DNA from: BRH-c54 sp965284565
GTDB taxonomy: Bacteria; Bacteroidota; Bacteroidia; Flavobacteriales_E; Vicingaceae
Reading direction: 5' to 3'
DNA length: 64,000 bases
NCBI GenBank assembly: GCA_965284565.1
Contig: OZ260100.1
Span: 558,001-622,000 of the forward strand
A model generated the notes under the pieces. That model did no database searches. It worked only from the letters and a program-made list of their open reading frames with translations, and was not told the origin of the DNA. This document shows, in pieces, positions 1-9,927 of this stretch. The first letter of the stretch is position 1; each line of letters begins with the position of its first letter. Position numbers and translations under genes: made by a program.

Positions 1-2063
1 TCTACAGAAATACCAAAAGCAATACTGAAAATTAAAATTGTAGAAGGCTTAATGGCAACACCCAAATAACCCATAATAGCCGCTGTAGTTAGTAAAGGTA
101 AAAAGTTAGGGATTAAAGAAACTAATACCATTCTAACTGAAGAAAACAATATTGACATTAATATAGCTATCAAAAAAATAGCTAAGGATAAGCTGGTAAA
201 TAAATTTTCAATAAGATAACCTGTTCCTTTGAGGAAAGTTACACTAGTTCCCGTGGTATAAACATCATAGTCTTCTTTAGGAAAGATATCATCAATTATA
301 GGTTGGATTTCATTTAATATTTCATCCATTTCTTTAGTACCAACATCTGCCATTTGGAAACTTACTCTGGTATATCGATTAGTTGAATCTATAAACGAAC
401 TAAAGTTTCCTTTTTCATTGTCATTACCTACAAAAGTTTTCAATTTATTTAACTCAGATGCTGGAGGTAAAATATAAAATTTTGGTTTTCCATTTTTATA
501 CGATTGATAGGCAAATTTTATAGCTTCAACAATAGATAATGGCTTTGAAAACTCCTTATATTTCGCCATTTCTTTCTGAAACTTTTGGATTTTGTATAAG
601 GTTTTAGCATTATCGGAAAAAACACCATTTTTTTCTTTGGTATCTATCATTACCTCAAAAGGCATCACTCCATTAAATCCTTTTTCAAAAAATTTTAAAT
701 CCTCAACAATAGGATCGTTTTTAGGTAAATCATCTATAAGGTTACCTGTTGTAGTCATTTTACTAATACCAAACAAGCTAAATACAAGAATCAAAATAGA
801 AACAACATATACTTTTTTTCTATGATTTAGTACAATTACCTCAACAAAATCAACCACCTTACCCATAATTTTATTTTCAAGGTGCTTGGTATGACGTTTC
901 TTAGGTGGCTTTAAGAAACTGAAAATAATTGGAATAAGAAAAATTGACAATATAAATACCAAGAAAATATCTATAGCCGCAACGATACCAAACTCTACCA
1001 ACATAGCACTTTTGGTAGAAATAAAAGTTGCGAAACCCAATGCTGTAGTTGTATTGGTAAGGAAGATGGCATTCCCTGTTTTTTCAATTACCCTACTTAG
1101 TGCTTTTATCTGGTTGTTATGTTTTTTGTATTCTCTGTGATATTTGTTTAATAAGAAAATACAATTAGGAATACCTATAACTATAATAAGTGGTGGAATT
1201 AAGCCTGTTAAAAGTGTAATCTCAAAATTGAAAAGTGATAAAACACCTAATGACCAAACCACTCCTATGCTAACTACAAGCATAGAGTACATCATTACCT
1301 TAAAGGAACGGAAAAATAAGTATAAAATAAGCGAGGTTATTAATACTGAAAGTAATAAAAACAACTCAACTTCATCGGCTACTTTAGTAGTTGAGTTTGC
1401 CCTAATGTAAGGCAAACCAGACTTATAGGTTTTAATTCCTGTCTGTTGCTCAAATTCAGCTACTTCCTCATCAACTCTTTCAAAAAGTGCATTCCTGTAT
1501 TTTGAATCTAACACTTCTCTATTTAAGGTGATTAAAATAAGTGTTGCGTGAGTGCTATCATTGAATAAAAATCCATTATAAAATGGCTGTTGATGAATGA
1601 TTTTTTTTATATCCTCAATTTCTTCTTGTGTGGTGGGCTTTTTTTGAACAATTTGATTAAAATCGAATTTTTTGCTTTCGTAGTTTTTCTTAAGTGTGTA
1701 AGCATTGGCTACCGAAAGAGCTTCTGTAACACCATTTACTTTTATTAATTCCCCATCTTTTTTAAAATCTACCTCAATTTTTTTGATATCTTGAGTTAAA
1801 TCAAACCAAGCATTAAAATTGTTGAGTTGGTAAATATTAGAGTTGTCTATTCCTACAACAACCATACTACCATCTTTACCAAAAATTTCTTTAAACTTAT
1901 CGTACTCTTTATAAGTAGGGTCCGATTTAGGAAGAATTTGAGCCATTTCATAACTCATTCGGGCAAACTGAGCTTGATAAGCCATGAAAACTGTTGCCAA
2001 CCCAATTAGGATAAGAAACAACAATCTATTTCGTAATATTATTCTTGAAAAATTAAACCACAT
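1..2063 (-). CDS. MMPL/RND-family exporter, C-terminus cut by window edge
   Basis: Translating the minus strand from an ATG at 2063 gives an open frame of about 687 codons that runs off the window, so the C-terminus is missing. The protein starts with a membrane anchor (MWFNFSRIILRNRLLFLILIG), then a large periplasmic domain. A block of membrane helices around residues 220-380 follows, then a second periplasmic domain and the start of a second helix block. This duplicated helix/loop layout is that of the RND superfamily, and the single-protein form resembles MMPL-type predicted exporters. Such proteins move lipids or hydrophobic compounds by proton antiport; the substrate is not evident. The next gene downstream on this strand lies outside the window. 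Assignment to RND/MMPL is strong, the role is unknown. Confidence 0.8.
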   Translation of the reverse strand, partial: MWFNFSRIILRNRLLFLILIGLATVFMAYQAQFARMSYEMAQILPKSDPTYKEYDKFKEIFGKDGSMVVVGIDNSNIYQLNNFNAWFDLTQDIKKIEVDFKKDGELIKVNGVTEALSVANAYTLKKNYESKKFDFNQIVQKKPTTQEEIEDIKKIIHQQPFYNGFLFNDSTHATLILITLNREVLDSKYRNALFERVDEEVAEFEQQTGIKTYKSGLPYIRANSTTKVADEVELFLLLSVLITSLILYLFFRSFKVMMYSMLVVSIGVVWSLGVLSLFNFEITLLTGLIPPLIIVIGIPNCIFLLNKYHREYKKHNNQIKALSRVIEKTGNAIFLTNTTTALGFATFISTKSAMLVEFGIVAAIDIFLVFILSIFLIPIIFSFLKPPKKRHTKHLENKIMGKVVDFVEVIVLNHRKKVYVVSILILVFSLFGISKMTTTGNLIDDLPKNDPIVEDLKFFEKGFNGVMPFEVMIDTKEKNGVFSDNAKTLYKIQKFQKEMAKYKEFSKPLSIVEAIKFAYQSYKNGKPKFYILPPASELNKLKTFVGNDNEKGNFSSFIDSTNRYTRVSFQMADVGTKEMDEILNEIQPIIDDIFPKEDYDVYTTGTSVTFLKGTGYLIENLFTSLSLAIFLIAILMSILFSSVRMVLVSLIPNFLPLLTTAAIMGYLGVAIKPSTILIFSIAFGISV

Positions 2064-2158
2064 ATATTATTCCCTGGATACCATTTTCAGCAAATATCAC
2101 GATTATTAGATAACCAAAAAGGGATTTAAAGATTATTTAACAACTATATCAATTTGAT

Positions 2159-3886
2159 TTAGTGAGTTTCTATTTTTGTTGTTGCCTGTGGCTTTTCTAG
2201 CTTAACATAAGGCAAATAGTGAATTCTCATAGCGTTAGGCGTATAATTTTTCACTTCACTTTGTATTAATTGATATCTTTCGTAATACCAAAGTGGAATA
2301 ATAGGCACTTCATTAGCGGCAATTTGATCTGCTTCTAAACACAGCTCCATTTTTCTTGTTTCATCAGTTGTTTCCATTGCTTCTTTGTAAGCTTTATCAA
2401 AAGCTGCATTTTTATATCTGGAGTCATTTGGATAAGATGATTTATCTAAATTATCACTTACATAACCTCCATATAATAAAGACAAAAAGTTAAGTGGATC
2501 TGGAAACTCTGCCAACCAAGAAGAAACCACGATGCTTGCATTGTTAGAGCTTTTATATTTAAGCATTTCCGATAATGACATAGAAGTTACTTCAGCATTA
2601 ATGTTTAAATTGCTTTTAAGTTGTTTTTGAATTTCAAGAGCAACACGAACAGAAACACTTTCTTTACTAGAAACTATTTCTAACTTAGGAAATACTTTGT
2701 TAGAACCATATCCAGCATCAGTTAATGCTTTTTTAGCTTTTTCTACATCAAACTCAATTCCTATAATAGATGAATAATCATAGTCTTTAACTGCTGGGGG
2801 TACAATACCGTTAATTGCTGGACCATAAGCTTCTCCTTTTAAAACTCTATCAACTATTTTATTTTTATCAATAGCAAAAGCAAAAGCTCTTCTTAACTTC
2901 ATATTATTAAATGGAGCTACTGCTGTATTAAAGTTTAGATAAGTAATAGCTAATTCTTTGTTTCTTGCCAATACATATTGAGCAGGTTTATTCTGAAAAG
3001 CACTAATATTTTCCTGAACTAAATTATTTATTTCTTCAACAGGAATATTTTCTAAAATATCAATTTTTCCTTCTTTAAATGCTGCTAATCTTTCTCTACC
3101 TTCTACTATATAATTATATCTAACTCCAGCAACATAAGGCAATTGATTACCATTATCATTTAAATGATAATTTTTATTTTTATTTAGTGTGATACCTTTT
3201 TCAGTATCTAAAGATTTATCATAAACAAAGGGCCCTGTGCCAACTATAGCATTTGCATTAATAGCTTCTTCGCAAACAATTGCACTAAATGGCGTTGCTA
3301 ACATTTGTAAAAAACTAGAACTTGTTTTCGATAAAGTAAATTGTACTGTATAATTGTCAATTGCTTTAACACCAATAAATTCAGTAGTACTTCCTGAATT
3401 TAATTCTTTCACTCCTGCAATTACTTCATTAAATAAACTAAAAGCATAATTATTTTCTTGTTCTGTACAAATTCTTTTAAAAGTGTAAACGACATCTTTT
3501 GCAGTCATTTCTTTACCTTTACCTCCATCAAAACAAGCATTGTCATGAAAATAAACACCTTTGTTTAAATGAAATGTATAAACTAACCCCGCATCATCAA
3601 CTTCCCAAAATTTTGCTAAAACTGGTTTTAATGATAAATCAGTTTCATCAAAACGAAGTAATCCTTCAAATATTTGACTTTGTACTTGAAATGAATTTAC
3701 ATCTATAATTTCTATAGGGTCTAATGTTTGATATGCTTCTGAAACAGCGAAGTCTACTATACTGGCCTCATTAATTTCTGACTTATCTTTTACCTCATCA
3801 TTATCCTTTTTCAATTTGTTATTATCTCCACATGAAAATAGAATTAATGACGCTAAAGTTATGTATATAAATTTTGTTGGTTTCAT
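2159..3886 (-). CDS. ABC transporter substrate-binding lipoprotein, family 5 (peptide/OppA-like)
   Basis: This 575-residue lipoprotein has a short signal peptide ending in the lipobox LILFSC, so Cys19 would be the acylated residue. The body has the length and features of family 5 solute-binding proteins (OppA/DppA): an early segment with TAKDVVYTFKRI, a central VGTGPFVYDKS and a late region ending in PIIPLWYYERYQL. These bind peptides or similar solutes outside the inner membrane for an ABC importer. No permease or ATPase gene adjoins it, so the transporter is encoded elsewhere. An upstream in-frame TTG at 3910 exists, but the ATG at 3886 puts the signal peptide at the N-terminus and is preferred. 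A -7 box lies 22 bases upstream. Confidence 0.88.
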   Translation of the reverse strand: MKPTKFIYITLASLILFSCGDNNKLKKDNDEVKDKSEINEASIVDFAVSEAYQTLDPIEIIDVNSFQVQSQIFEGLLRFDETDLSLKPVLAKFWEVDDAGLVYTFHLNKGVYFHDNACFDGGKGKEMTAKDVVYTFKRICTEQENNYAFSLFNEVIAGVKELNSGSTTEFIGVKAIDNYTVQFTLSKTSSSFLQMLATPFSAIVCEEAINANAIVGTGPFVYDKSLDTEKGITLNKNKNYHLNDNGNQLPYVAGVRYNYIVEGRERLAAFKEGKIDILENIPVEEINNLVQENISAFQNKPAQYVLARNKELAITYLNFNTAVAPFNNMKLRRAFAFAIDKNKIVDRVLKGEAYGPAINGIVPPAVKDYDYSSIIGIEFDVEKAKKALTDAGYGSNKVFPKLEIVSSKESVSVRVALEIQKQLKSNLNINAEVTSMSLSEMLKYKSSNNASIVVSSWLAEFPDPLNFLSLLYGGYVSDNLDKSSYPNDSRYKNAAFDKAYKEAMETTDETRKMELCLEADQIAANEVPIIPLWYYERYQLIQSEVKNYTPNAMRIHYLPYVKLEKPQATTKIETH

Positions 3887-3907
3887 AAATATATTTTTTT
3901 GAGGCTT

Positions 3908-3915
3908 CAAATATA
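3908..3915 (-). promoter_or_regulatory. Bacteroidota -7 box for the substrate-binding lipoprotein gene
   Basis: The minus strand reads TATATTTG here, an exact match to TAnnTTTG, 22 bases before the chosen ATG at 3886. It overlaps the alternative TTG start at 3910, which argues against that start. No convincing -33 TTTG was found. Confidence 0.5.
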
Positions 3916-4029
3916 CAAAATAGCTAAAACATATTTGAAATTAAATAGATAAATCGTCAAAACCTGTCTATTAATATATCCATTCAACAAATTAATCTAA
4001 AATCAACTACCATTAAAGAAAAAGTTAAG

Positions 4030-4037
4030 TACCTTTG
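4030..4037 (+). promoter_or_regulatory. Bacteroidota -7 box for the 607-residue protein gene
   Basis: TACCTTTG matches TAnnTTTG exactly and sits 24 bases before the ATG at 4062, a normal distance for this phylum. The -33 element is not clear. Confidence 0.55.
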
Positions 4038-4061
4038 TAATCAAACACACATTTTGATTTT

Positions 4062-5885
4062 ATGTTAAAAACACATCACTTTCACATCCCTGTTATGGGA
4101 ATAGGCTACACGATAGACACTCCTGTAAAAGTAGCCCATTTTGGCATTTCATCTGTTATTTCTTTAGGAGATGATGGTCTGATAGAAAGAATGAGAGCTT
4201 TTTATTGTAAAGAACTTAATATTCCCTATGAAGAGATAGATAACAATACGGAAGATTATCGTGCCAAAAGAATTACTGCCTATTTAAATCTTATAAACCA
4301 AATCGTTCAACAAAATTTTAATGAGCTTAAAAACGAGCCATTTACTGAAGGAAGCAACTTAACAAAATATTTTGAAATACTCCCTGACTCTTCTCCTTTA
4401 AGAAAAGATTACTTGGAAATGCTTAAAGAAACTGATGCTTCAAAAAAAGCTACTTTACAAGAAAAACTTAAAAACAACATGGAAGTAGGTTCTATTGACG
4501 TGAACATTATGACCAAGTTGGACAAAGATAATTATACCAAAAAAGGTGAGAAAATGCCTATAGAATATAATGATGCTCATGCTGCCGTTAGAGGTTTTGC
4601 TCATAGCACATTAAATTCAGGATTGGTACTCTCTGCAGGTTTAAGTCCTAGACTTTATTCTTATTTATCAAAATTCGATTGTTTTTTCCCAGACGAAAAT
4701 GGAAATATCGAAAAGAAAATAATTCTAAAAGTAAGTGACTACCGTTCTTCTTTAATTCAAGGTAAATTTTTAGCCAAAAAAGGACTATGGGTTACTGAAT
4801 ACAGAATAGAATCGGGTTTAAATTGTGGTGGACATGCTTTCGCTACCAACGGTTTTTTAATGGGACCTATTTTAGATGAATTTAAAAACAATAGAGAGAC
4901 ATTAATTAAAGAGGTGCATACTATTTTAAACGATAGTTTAAAACAACAAGAACGACCAATAGCAAAACAAGCCCTTAAGCTATTAGTTACTGCTCAAGGC
5001 GGTGTTGGAACAGCTAAAGAACATGACTTTTTACTTACAAAATATAACTTAGACTGTATTGGCTGGGGAACACCATTTTTATTAGTTCCTGAAGCTGTTA
5101 ATGTTGACAATGATACTTTCGATAAATTATCATCAGCAACAGAAGACGATCTTTATTTAAGCAACATTTCACCTATAGGTGTTCCTTTTAATTCATTAAG
5201 AGGAAATACTAAAGATGTTGAAAAAGATGAAAAAATTGCAGCTGGAAAACCTGGTAGTACTTGCCCTAGTCAATATTTAAAATTATACAACACCGAGTTT
5301 ACAGACAGACCTATTTGTGTTGCTTCGAGACAATATCAAAAACTTAAGATTGAAGAACTTAATAAAAAGAATTTGCCTGAAGCCCAACACCAAAAAGAAT
5401 TTGAAAAAATCACTGTAAAATCTTGTATTTGTGCAGGATTAGTAATGACCCCTTATATTGAGCATGACATGCTTAAATCTTCTGACGGAAAAGGTATATC
5501 TGTTTGTCCGGGACCTAACATGGCATATTTCTCTAAAAAATCTACTATTGCAGAAATGGTTAGCCACATCTACGGTAGAATTAACTTATTAAACGATACT
5601 TACCGTCCAAATCTTTTTGTGAAAGAATTGAGTATGTATGTTGATTATTTAAAAAGAGAAATCAACGAATCTATAGATGCCATTAACGAAAAGAAACAAA
5701 AATACTTTGAAGAATTTAAAGACAATCTTATTTCTGGAATTGAATACTATAAAGAAATTGTTGATGATATGAAAGAAGAATCTGACATCTACAAAGCTAA
5801 AATGGTAGAAGAACTAGAAAAGTATTATTACAAAATTAATGATATTAACCTTCCTGTTTACCAAGAAGCAACTGTTAAAGGATAA
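4062..5885 (+). CDS. conserved protein of unknown function, barrel-like with cysteine-rich C-terminal third
   Basis: This 607-residue protein has no signal peptide or membrane helix and is probably cytoplasmic. The N-terminus (HFHIPVMGIGYTIDTPVKVA) and the segment TAQGGVGTAKEH near residue 310, followed by IGWGTPFLLVPEA, look like strands and phosphate-binding turns of a TIM barrel such as those of FMN enzymes; that is inference. The C-terminal third has a spaced cysteine set: GSTCPSQ near 400, two in KSCICAG near 455 and SVCPGPN near 480, which could bind a metal or an iron-sulfur cluster. The last 90 residues are charged and helical. It stands alone, with its own promoter and a shared terminator. 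I recognise it as a type of protein seen in Bacteroidota but cannot name a function. Confidence 0.75.
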   Translation: MLKTHHFHIPVMGIGYTIDTPVKVAHFGISSVISLGDDGLIERMRAFYCKELNIPYEEIDNNTEDYRAKRITAYLNLINQIVQQNFNELKNEPFTEGSNLTKYFEILPDSSPLRKDYLEMLKETDASKKATLQEKLKNNMEVGSIDVNIMTKLDKDNYTKKGEKMPIEYNDAHAAVRGFAHSTLNSGLVLSAGLSPRLYSYLSKFDCFFPDENGNIEKKIILKVSDYRSSLIQGKFLAKKGLWVTEYRIESGLNCGGHAFATNGFLMGPILDEFKNNRETLIKEVHTILNDSLKQQERPIAKQALKLLVTAQGGVGTAKEHDFLLTKYNLDCIGWGTPFLLVPEAVNVDNDTFDKLSSATEDDLYLSNISPIGVPFNSLRGNTKDVEKDEKIAAGKPGSTCPSQYLKLYNTEFTDRPICVASRQYQKLKIEELNKKNLPEAQHQKEFEKITVKSCICAGLVMTPYIEHDMLKSSDGKGISVCPGPNMAYFSKKSTIAEMVSHIYGRINLLNDTYRPNLFVKELSMYVDYLKREINESIDAINEKKQKYFEEFKDNLISGIEYYKEIVDDMKEESDIYKAKMVEELEKYYYKINDINLPVYQEATVKG

Positions 5886-5917
5886 CAAATAATTACATTA
5901 ACACATAAACAAATTAT

Positions 5918-5952
5918 AAAAAAATGCAACTTTACTAAAGTTGCATTTTTTT
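5918..5952. terminator. bidirectional rho-independent terminator
   Basis: A perfect 10-bp stem (ATGCAACTTT, 5924-5933, with its complement at 5937-5946) closes a 3-base loop. It is flanked by an A-run and a T-run, so it can serve both the + gene ending at 5885 and the - gene ending at 5973. Confidence 0.85.
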
Positions 5953-5972
5953 ATGTTAACTATATATAAGTT

Positions 5973-8900
5973 TTACTCTTTCACAAACTTAATAGTTTTA
6001 GTAGCTGTTAGCATATTTATTTGTAAGAAGTAAATACCTTTTGACAAGCTACTAATATTAATTTGTTGTTGGCTATTGTTATTAAATTTAGGAAACAATA
6101 CTTCTTTCCCAGCAAGGTCTGTAATAATCATTGTTATGTTATTATTTGTTGATACCCCATCTAGTGTAAGCATATTGGTTGCAGGATTAGGATAAACCGT
6201 AATGTTTTTCATTTCCAACTCATTTACCCCAACAAAAGCACTATCTATAATATTAATGTTATCTAAATAAACAGTATTTCCAAAGCCTGCTGTGTTTTCA
6301 AAAATAAAATCAACACTTGTTAACCCATTTAAACTACTCAAATCTATTACTTCATTTCGCCATTGAGAAGCTGTTGGCACAAAAAACAAAGGATAATTTG
6401 GTGCTGTAGCTAAATCATTACCTGTTTTTTTCCAAAGTAATTGTTTGGTAGCTCCGCAATCATTAGTATAATAAACAGATAGGGTGTCATATCTTGTCCC
6501 TCCAAAAAAAGCATAAGCCACATCAAAAGATAAAGACGAAGCACTAACACCTGTAAAATCATATCGTGGAGTAACCAACCAATCTAATTGACCTGTATAG
6601 TCATTACTTCTATTATCAATAAACACACAAGAAGTACTAGTTCCATAAGCACCCAATGTGTTATTATGTTCCCAGGTCTCAGCATTATCAGTATTAATCA
6701 CTCTCCAACCACTTGGTGAAGCAGTTCCATTTTCAAAACCTTCAATAAGTGGCAAACCTATTCCTGCTGTAGGTGGCTGAACAACTATATAAGCGTTTTT
6801 ATATAAAGAATCTGTTCCGTTTACATTACTCACAACCAAAGAAACATCATACGCTCCGTTAGTGGAATAACAAACGGTTGGGTTTAAATCAGTAGAAGTA
6901 CTAGGGGTTCCTCCCGGAAAATACCAAGTCCATTGCTGACCTAAGTTAATAGTTTGATTAGTAAACTGAGCACAAACTCCCGGGCAAATAGCCGTATCTG
7001 GCGACATAAATTGTGCAACAGGAGGTGTATTTGCTTGAAATAAATTAGACTCCCAAATTCCTCTTCCATAAGTAGCCCCTCGTATTTTTCCTGTGGGATA
7101 AAATATCTCTAACTCATTTACCTGAACATTTGGTAAATTATCCATAAAAGATTCCCAATTGAGTAAATCATCATTTTTGTAATATACCCCCACGTCTGTT
7201 CCAACATAAATTCCATTGTTAGTTCCATACTCATAAACCACACAATTTACAGGCATATTGGGTAAGTTCCCTGAAACATTTGTCCAAGAAGCTCCTCCAT
7301 CAATAGATTTAAACACTTTATTTCCACTAGAAAAACCTGAAAAACTTACCCAAAGTATATTCGGATTTTGATTATGAACCGTTATATAACTAATATTTAA
7401 GTTAGGTAATCCATTATTAATAACTGTCCAACTTCCACCACCATTAGTAGTTTTTCTAATTTGAGTTAACGTAGCAATATAAATTACATTAGAGTTAGAA
7501 GGAGCCACAGCCATAGAACGAATAGTTCCTGTTGCAGAAAAGTTAGAGATTTGCGACCAACTTGTTCCTCTATTAGTAGTTTTAAATACATTTGTATAAC
7601 CTGCATAAAGCGTAGCAGGGTTATTAGGATCTATTACGTAAGGAGTAACCCAAGCACCGTTTTCACTGATACTTCCCGTAATTCCGGAAAAAGAAGCTCC
7701 TCCATTTGATGAACGATAAATATTTCCATTTTGACTTGTAGAATATATAAAATTATTATCAGAATAATCTACAATACATTCCATTCCATCACCACCAGTA
7801 ACATGCGTCCAACTTCCTGATTTTAATAAGCTGCAACCATTATCTTGAGCTCCACCAATAATAGTTCCTGCATTGGTAGCACTCGTTCCTAAACGATAAA
7901 ACTGCGTGACTTCTAACCCTGCTGTTAAATCTGTCCACGAACTTCCGGCATTGTTAGTTTTAAAAATCCCCCCATCAGAACCACAAAACAAGGTATTTCC
8001 AAAATAATCTAAGGTATGAATATCTGCATGAACATAACCAAAACTTCCTGTTGGCCAATTCCAACGGGTATTAGCAGTAAAAGAACTACCTCCATTAGTT
8101 GACTTCCAAACATTAACACCACCAGTAAATAATTCGTTTTTATCATTTGGAGAAACAGCTAAAGCCAAATCATACCAGCCTTGTCCACCAGAATCTGTAC
8201 CAGATGTATTCCAACCCATAATATTAGGAGAATTAGCTCGTAAAGTAAAACTGTTTCCTCCATTTGTAGAGCGATAAAGTCCTAGAAAACCATTATCACT
8301 TGAGTTAGTTGTTAAAGCATAAATATAATTGGTATCATTAGCAGTAACAGCAATAGACATTCTTCCTATTTGACTAATAGACGGCAGTCCGCTAGTTATC
8401 ATATTAAAATTAGTGCCATCTAAAGACTTAAAAAAATTGGTATTAGTACATGCAAAAACTGTAGTCGGGTTTAATGGATTAAACTCCACATCTCTGAAAA
8501 CACCACTCCTCACATTCGTCCAACTTGCACCTGAGTCACTAGTTTTCCATAAACCATTATTGGTAGCCACATATAAAATTGCAGGATTATTAGGGTTTAT
8601 AATAATTTTATTCATCACTCTTGATTGAGAAGCTGACCAATTCAATCCTGTTGGTTGCCAAGTATTTCCTCCATCTAAAGATTTAATAACTCCAATACTA
8701 TAAGTATCGCTTCCATCTCCATCTCCTGTCGCTAAATAAATCTCATTTGAATTTTGTGGATTAATTGCTATTCCAGAAACACCAAGTGTTGCCAACGTAT
8801 CTGTTAATGACGTCCAAGAGTTTCCTCCGTTTGTAGATTTCCAACACCCACCGGCAGGAGCTCCAACAAAAATAATATTTGAATTGTTAGGATCTACAGT

Positions 8901-9287
8901 TACTACATTTATTCTTCCAATACCTGGGTTCCAACCTATGGAATTCCAACTTTGCGGACCTAAAGGTGTCCAATTAGATGATTTTGCACTAGATTTTGCA
9001 GTTGTTGCATTATATTTTTGATGAAATTTTAAATATTCATTCCAAGCCATACTTGGGTCAGGAAAATGCCCATTTTCATCCACTCTAGATTCCATAAGGT
9101 ATTCCCAACGTTTAAACTGCTTCCACCCTTTACCTCTTTCGTATGATTTATTCTCCCAATACTTATTAAAGGCTTCTTGTATTTCATAAAAATTTGCTGT
9201 TTTGCTTTGCATCATGTTAACATATTCCTGAGAATAAGCGTATGAGGCAAATAAAACCCCTATTATAATGAGTGTAAGTTTATGCAT
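5973..9287 (-). CDS. secreted Asp-box (BNR/sortilin-like) propeller protein with PKD domain and T9SS sorting domain
   Basis: This 1104-residue protein is exported. Residues 1-20 are a signal peptide (cleavage likely after SYAYSQ), and the last 75 or so residues form a type A T9SS sorting domain with the characteristic VYPNPATNMLTLDG start. From about 110 to 740 there are many Asp-box motifs (STNGGNSW, SLDGGNTW, SDSGASW, NNAGSSW), the signature of multi-bladed propellers of the sortilin/sialidase type. A PKD-like domain (PPVAQFMSPDTAICPG) follows around 755-840, then a jelly-roll-like segment. Such proteins are thought to be surface adhesins or glycan-binding proteins; catalytic sialidase residues are not evident. 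It is monocistronic, with a -7 box at 9323-9330. Confidence 0.88.
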   Translation of the reverse strand: MHKLTLIIIGVLFASYAYSQEYVNMMQSKTANFYEIQEAFNKYWENKSYERGKGWKQFKRWEYLMESRVDENGHFPDPSMAWNEYLKFHQKYNATTAKSSAKSSNWTPLGPQSWNSIGWNPGIGRINVVTVDPNNSNIIFVGAPAGGCWKSTNGGNSWTSLTDTLATLGVSGIAINPQNSNEIYLATGDGDGSDTYSIGVIKSLDGGNTWQPTGLNWSASQSRVMNKIIINPNNPAILYVATNNGLWKTSDSGASWTNVRSGVFRDVEFNPLNPTTVFACTNTNFFKSLDGTNFNMITSGLPSISQIGRMSIAVTANDTNYIYALTTNSSDNGFLGLYRSTNGGNSFTLRANSPNIMGWNTSGTDSGGQGWYDLALAVSPNDKNELFTGGVNVWKSTNGGSSFTANTRWNWPTGSFGYVHADIHTLDYFGNTLFCGSDGGIFKTNNAGSSWTDLTAGLEVTQFYRLGTSATNAGTIIGGAQDNGCSLLKSGSWTHVTGGDGMECIVDYSDNNFIYSTSQNGNIYRSSNGGASFSGITGSISENGAWVTPYVIDPNNPATLYAGYTNVFKTTNRGTSWSQISNFSATGTIRSMAVAPSNSNVIYIATLTQIRKTTNGGGSWTVINNGLPNLNISYITVHNQNPNILWVSFSGFSSGNKVFKSIDGGASWTNVSGNLPNMPVNCVVYEYGTNNGIYVGTDVGVYYKNDDLLNWESFMDNLPNVQVNELEIFYPTGKIRGATYGRGIWESNLFQANTPPVAQFMSPDTAICPGVCAQFTNQTINLGQQWTWYFPGGTPSTSTDLNPTVCYSTNGAYDVSLVVSNVNGTDSLYKNAYIVVQPPTAGIGLPLIEGFENGTASPSGWRVINTDNAETWEHNNTLGAYGTSTSCVFIDNRSNDYTGQLDWLVTPRYDFTGVSASSLSFDVAYAFFGGTRYDTLSVYYTNDCGATKQLLWKKTGNDLATAPNYPLFFVPTASQWRNEVIDLSSLNGLTSVDFIFENTAGFGNTVYLDNINIIDSAFVGVNELEMKNITVYPNPATNMLTLDGVSTNNNITMIITDLAGKEVLFPKFNNNSQQQINISSLSKGIYFLQINMLTATKTIKFVKE

Positions 9288-9322
9288 GTTAAATGGTTAT
9301 TAAATTTATATCTAAGTCTTTC

Positions 9323-9330
9323 CAAAGTTA
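9323..9330 (-). promoter_or_regulatory. Bacteroidota -7 box for the Asp-box protein gene
   Basis: The minus strand reads TAACTTTG, matching TAnnTTTG, 36 bases before the ATG at 9287. The -33 region is unclear. Confidence 0.45.
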
Positions 9331-9386
9331 CTGAATTATCTAACTTTAAATTATATAAAAAAACCATTTACTATATGAATCTTATT

Positions 9387-9394
9387 TACCTTTG
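9387..9394 (+). promoter_or_regulatory. Bacteroidota -7 box for the outer-membrane barrel gene
   Basis: TACCTTTG, identical to the box at 4030-4037, lies 26 bases before the ATG at 9421. Confidence 0.55.
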
Positions 9395-9420
9395 GATGAT
9401 ATCAACTAATCTAAAAAAAC

Positions 9421-9927
9421 ATGAAAAAACTATTATTAATTTGCAGCATTATTTTATTTAGCTTCAACAACAATGCTAAAGCACAAAATCCTATTGATGT
9501 TGGACAAATGCAGCTTAACGCAGGTTTTGGGCTATCTAACTATGGACTTCCTGTATATGTTGGCTTAGATTATGGCATACATCCAGACATAACCATAGGT
9601 GGAGAAGTTTCTTTTAGAAGCTATCGTGAAAATTATTTTGGCACTAAATACGGACATAACATTTTTGGATTTAGTGCAAATGGTAATTATCACTTTAACA
9701 CCATTATGGGTATTCCGGATAATTTTGATTTTTATGCTGGAGCCAACGTTGGTTTTGTAATGTGGAATTCCCCTAGAGGTTATGGTGGTAGTAGAGCTTC
9801 TGGATTAGGACTAGGCTTACAAGTTGGTGGAAGATATTACTTCAACGAAAAGTTTGGAATTAACCTTGAGTTTGGTGGTGGAAATTCTTTTAGCGGTGGA
9901 AAAATTGGTGTTTCCGTTAGGTTTTAA
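9421..9927 (+). CDS. small outer-membrane beta-barrel protein
   Basis: This 168-residue protein has a signal peptide (MKKLLLICSIILFSF, cleavage near AKA-QNP). The rest is short alternating strands rich in Gly and aromatic residues: GLDYGIHPDITIGGEVSF, GNYHFNTIMG, GLQVGGRYYFNEKFGINLEF. It ends in a strand closing with a C-terminal Phe (GVSVRF), as barrels recognised by the Bam machinery do. It probably forms an eight-strand barrel in the outer membrane; substrate or partner is unknown. The stop codon abuts the stop of convergent purE with no gap, so no room is left for a separate terminator. Confidence 0.8.
   Translation: MKKLLLICSIILFSFNNNAKAQNPIDVGQMQLNAGFGLSNYGLPVYVGLDYGIHPDITIGGEVSFRSYRENYFGTKYGHNIFGFSANGNYHFNTIMGIPDNFDFYAGANVGFVMWNSPRGYGGSRASGLGLGLQVGGRYYFNEKFGINLEFGGGNSFSGGKIGVSVRF

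Noticed and set aside
592..2009. Plus-strand open frames of 60-88 codons opposite the MMPL exporter
   Set aside because: They lie wholly within the exporter gene on the other strand, encode low-complexity sequence and have no start signals.
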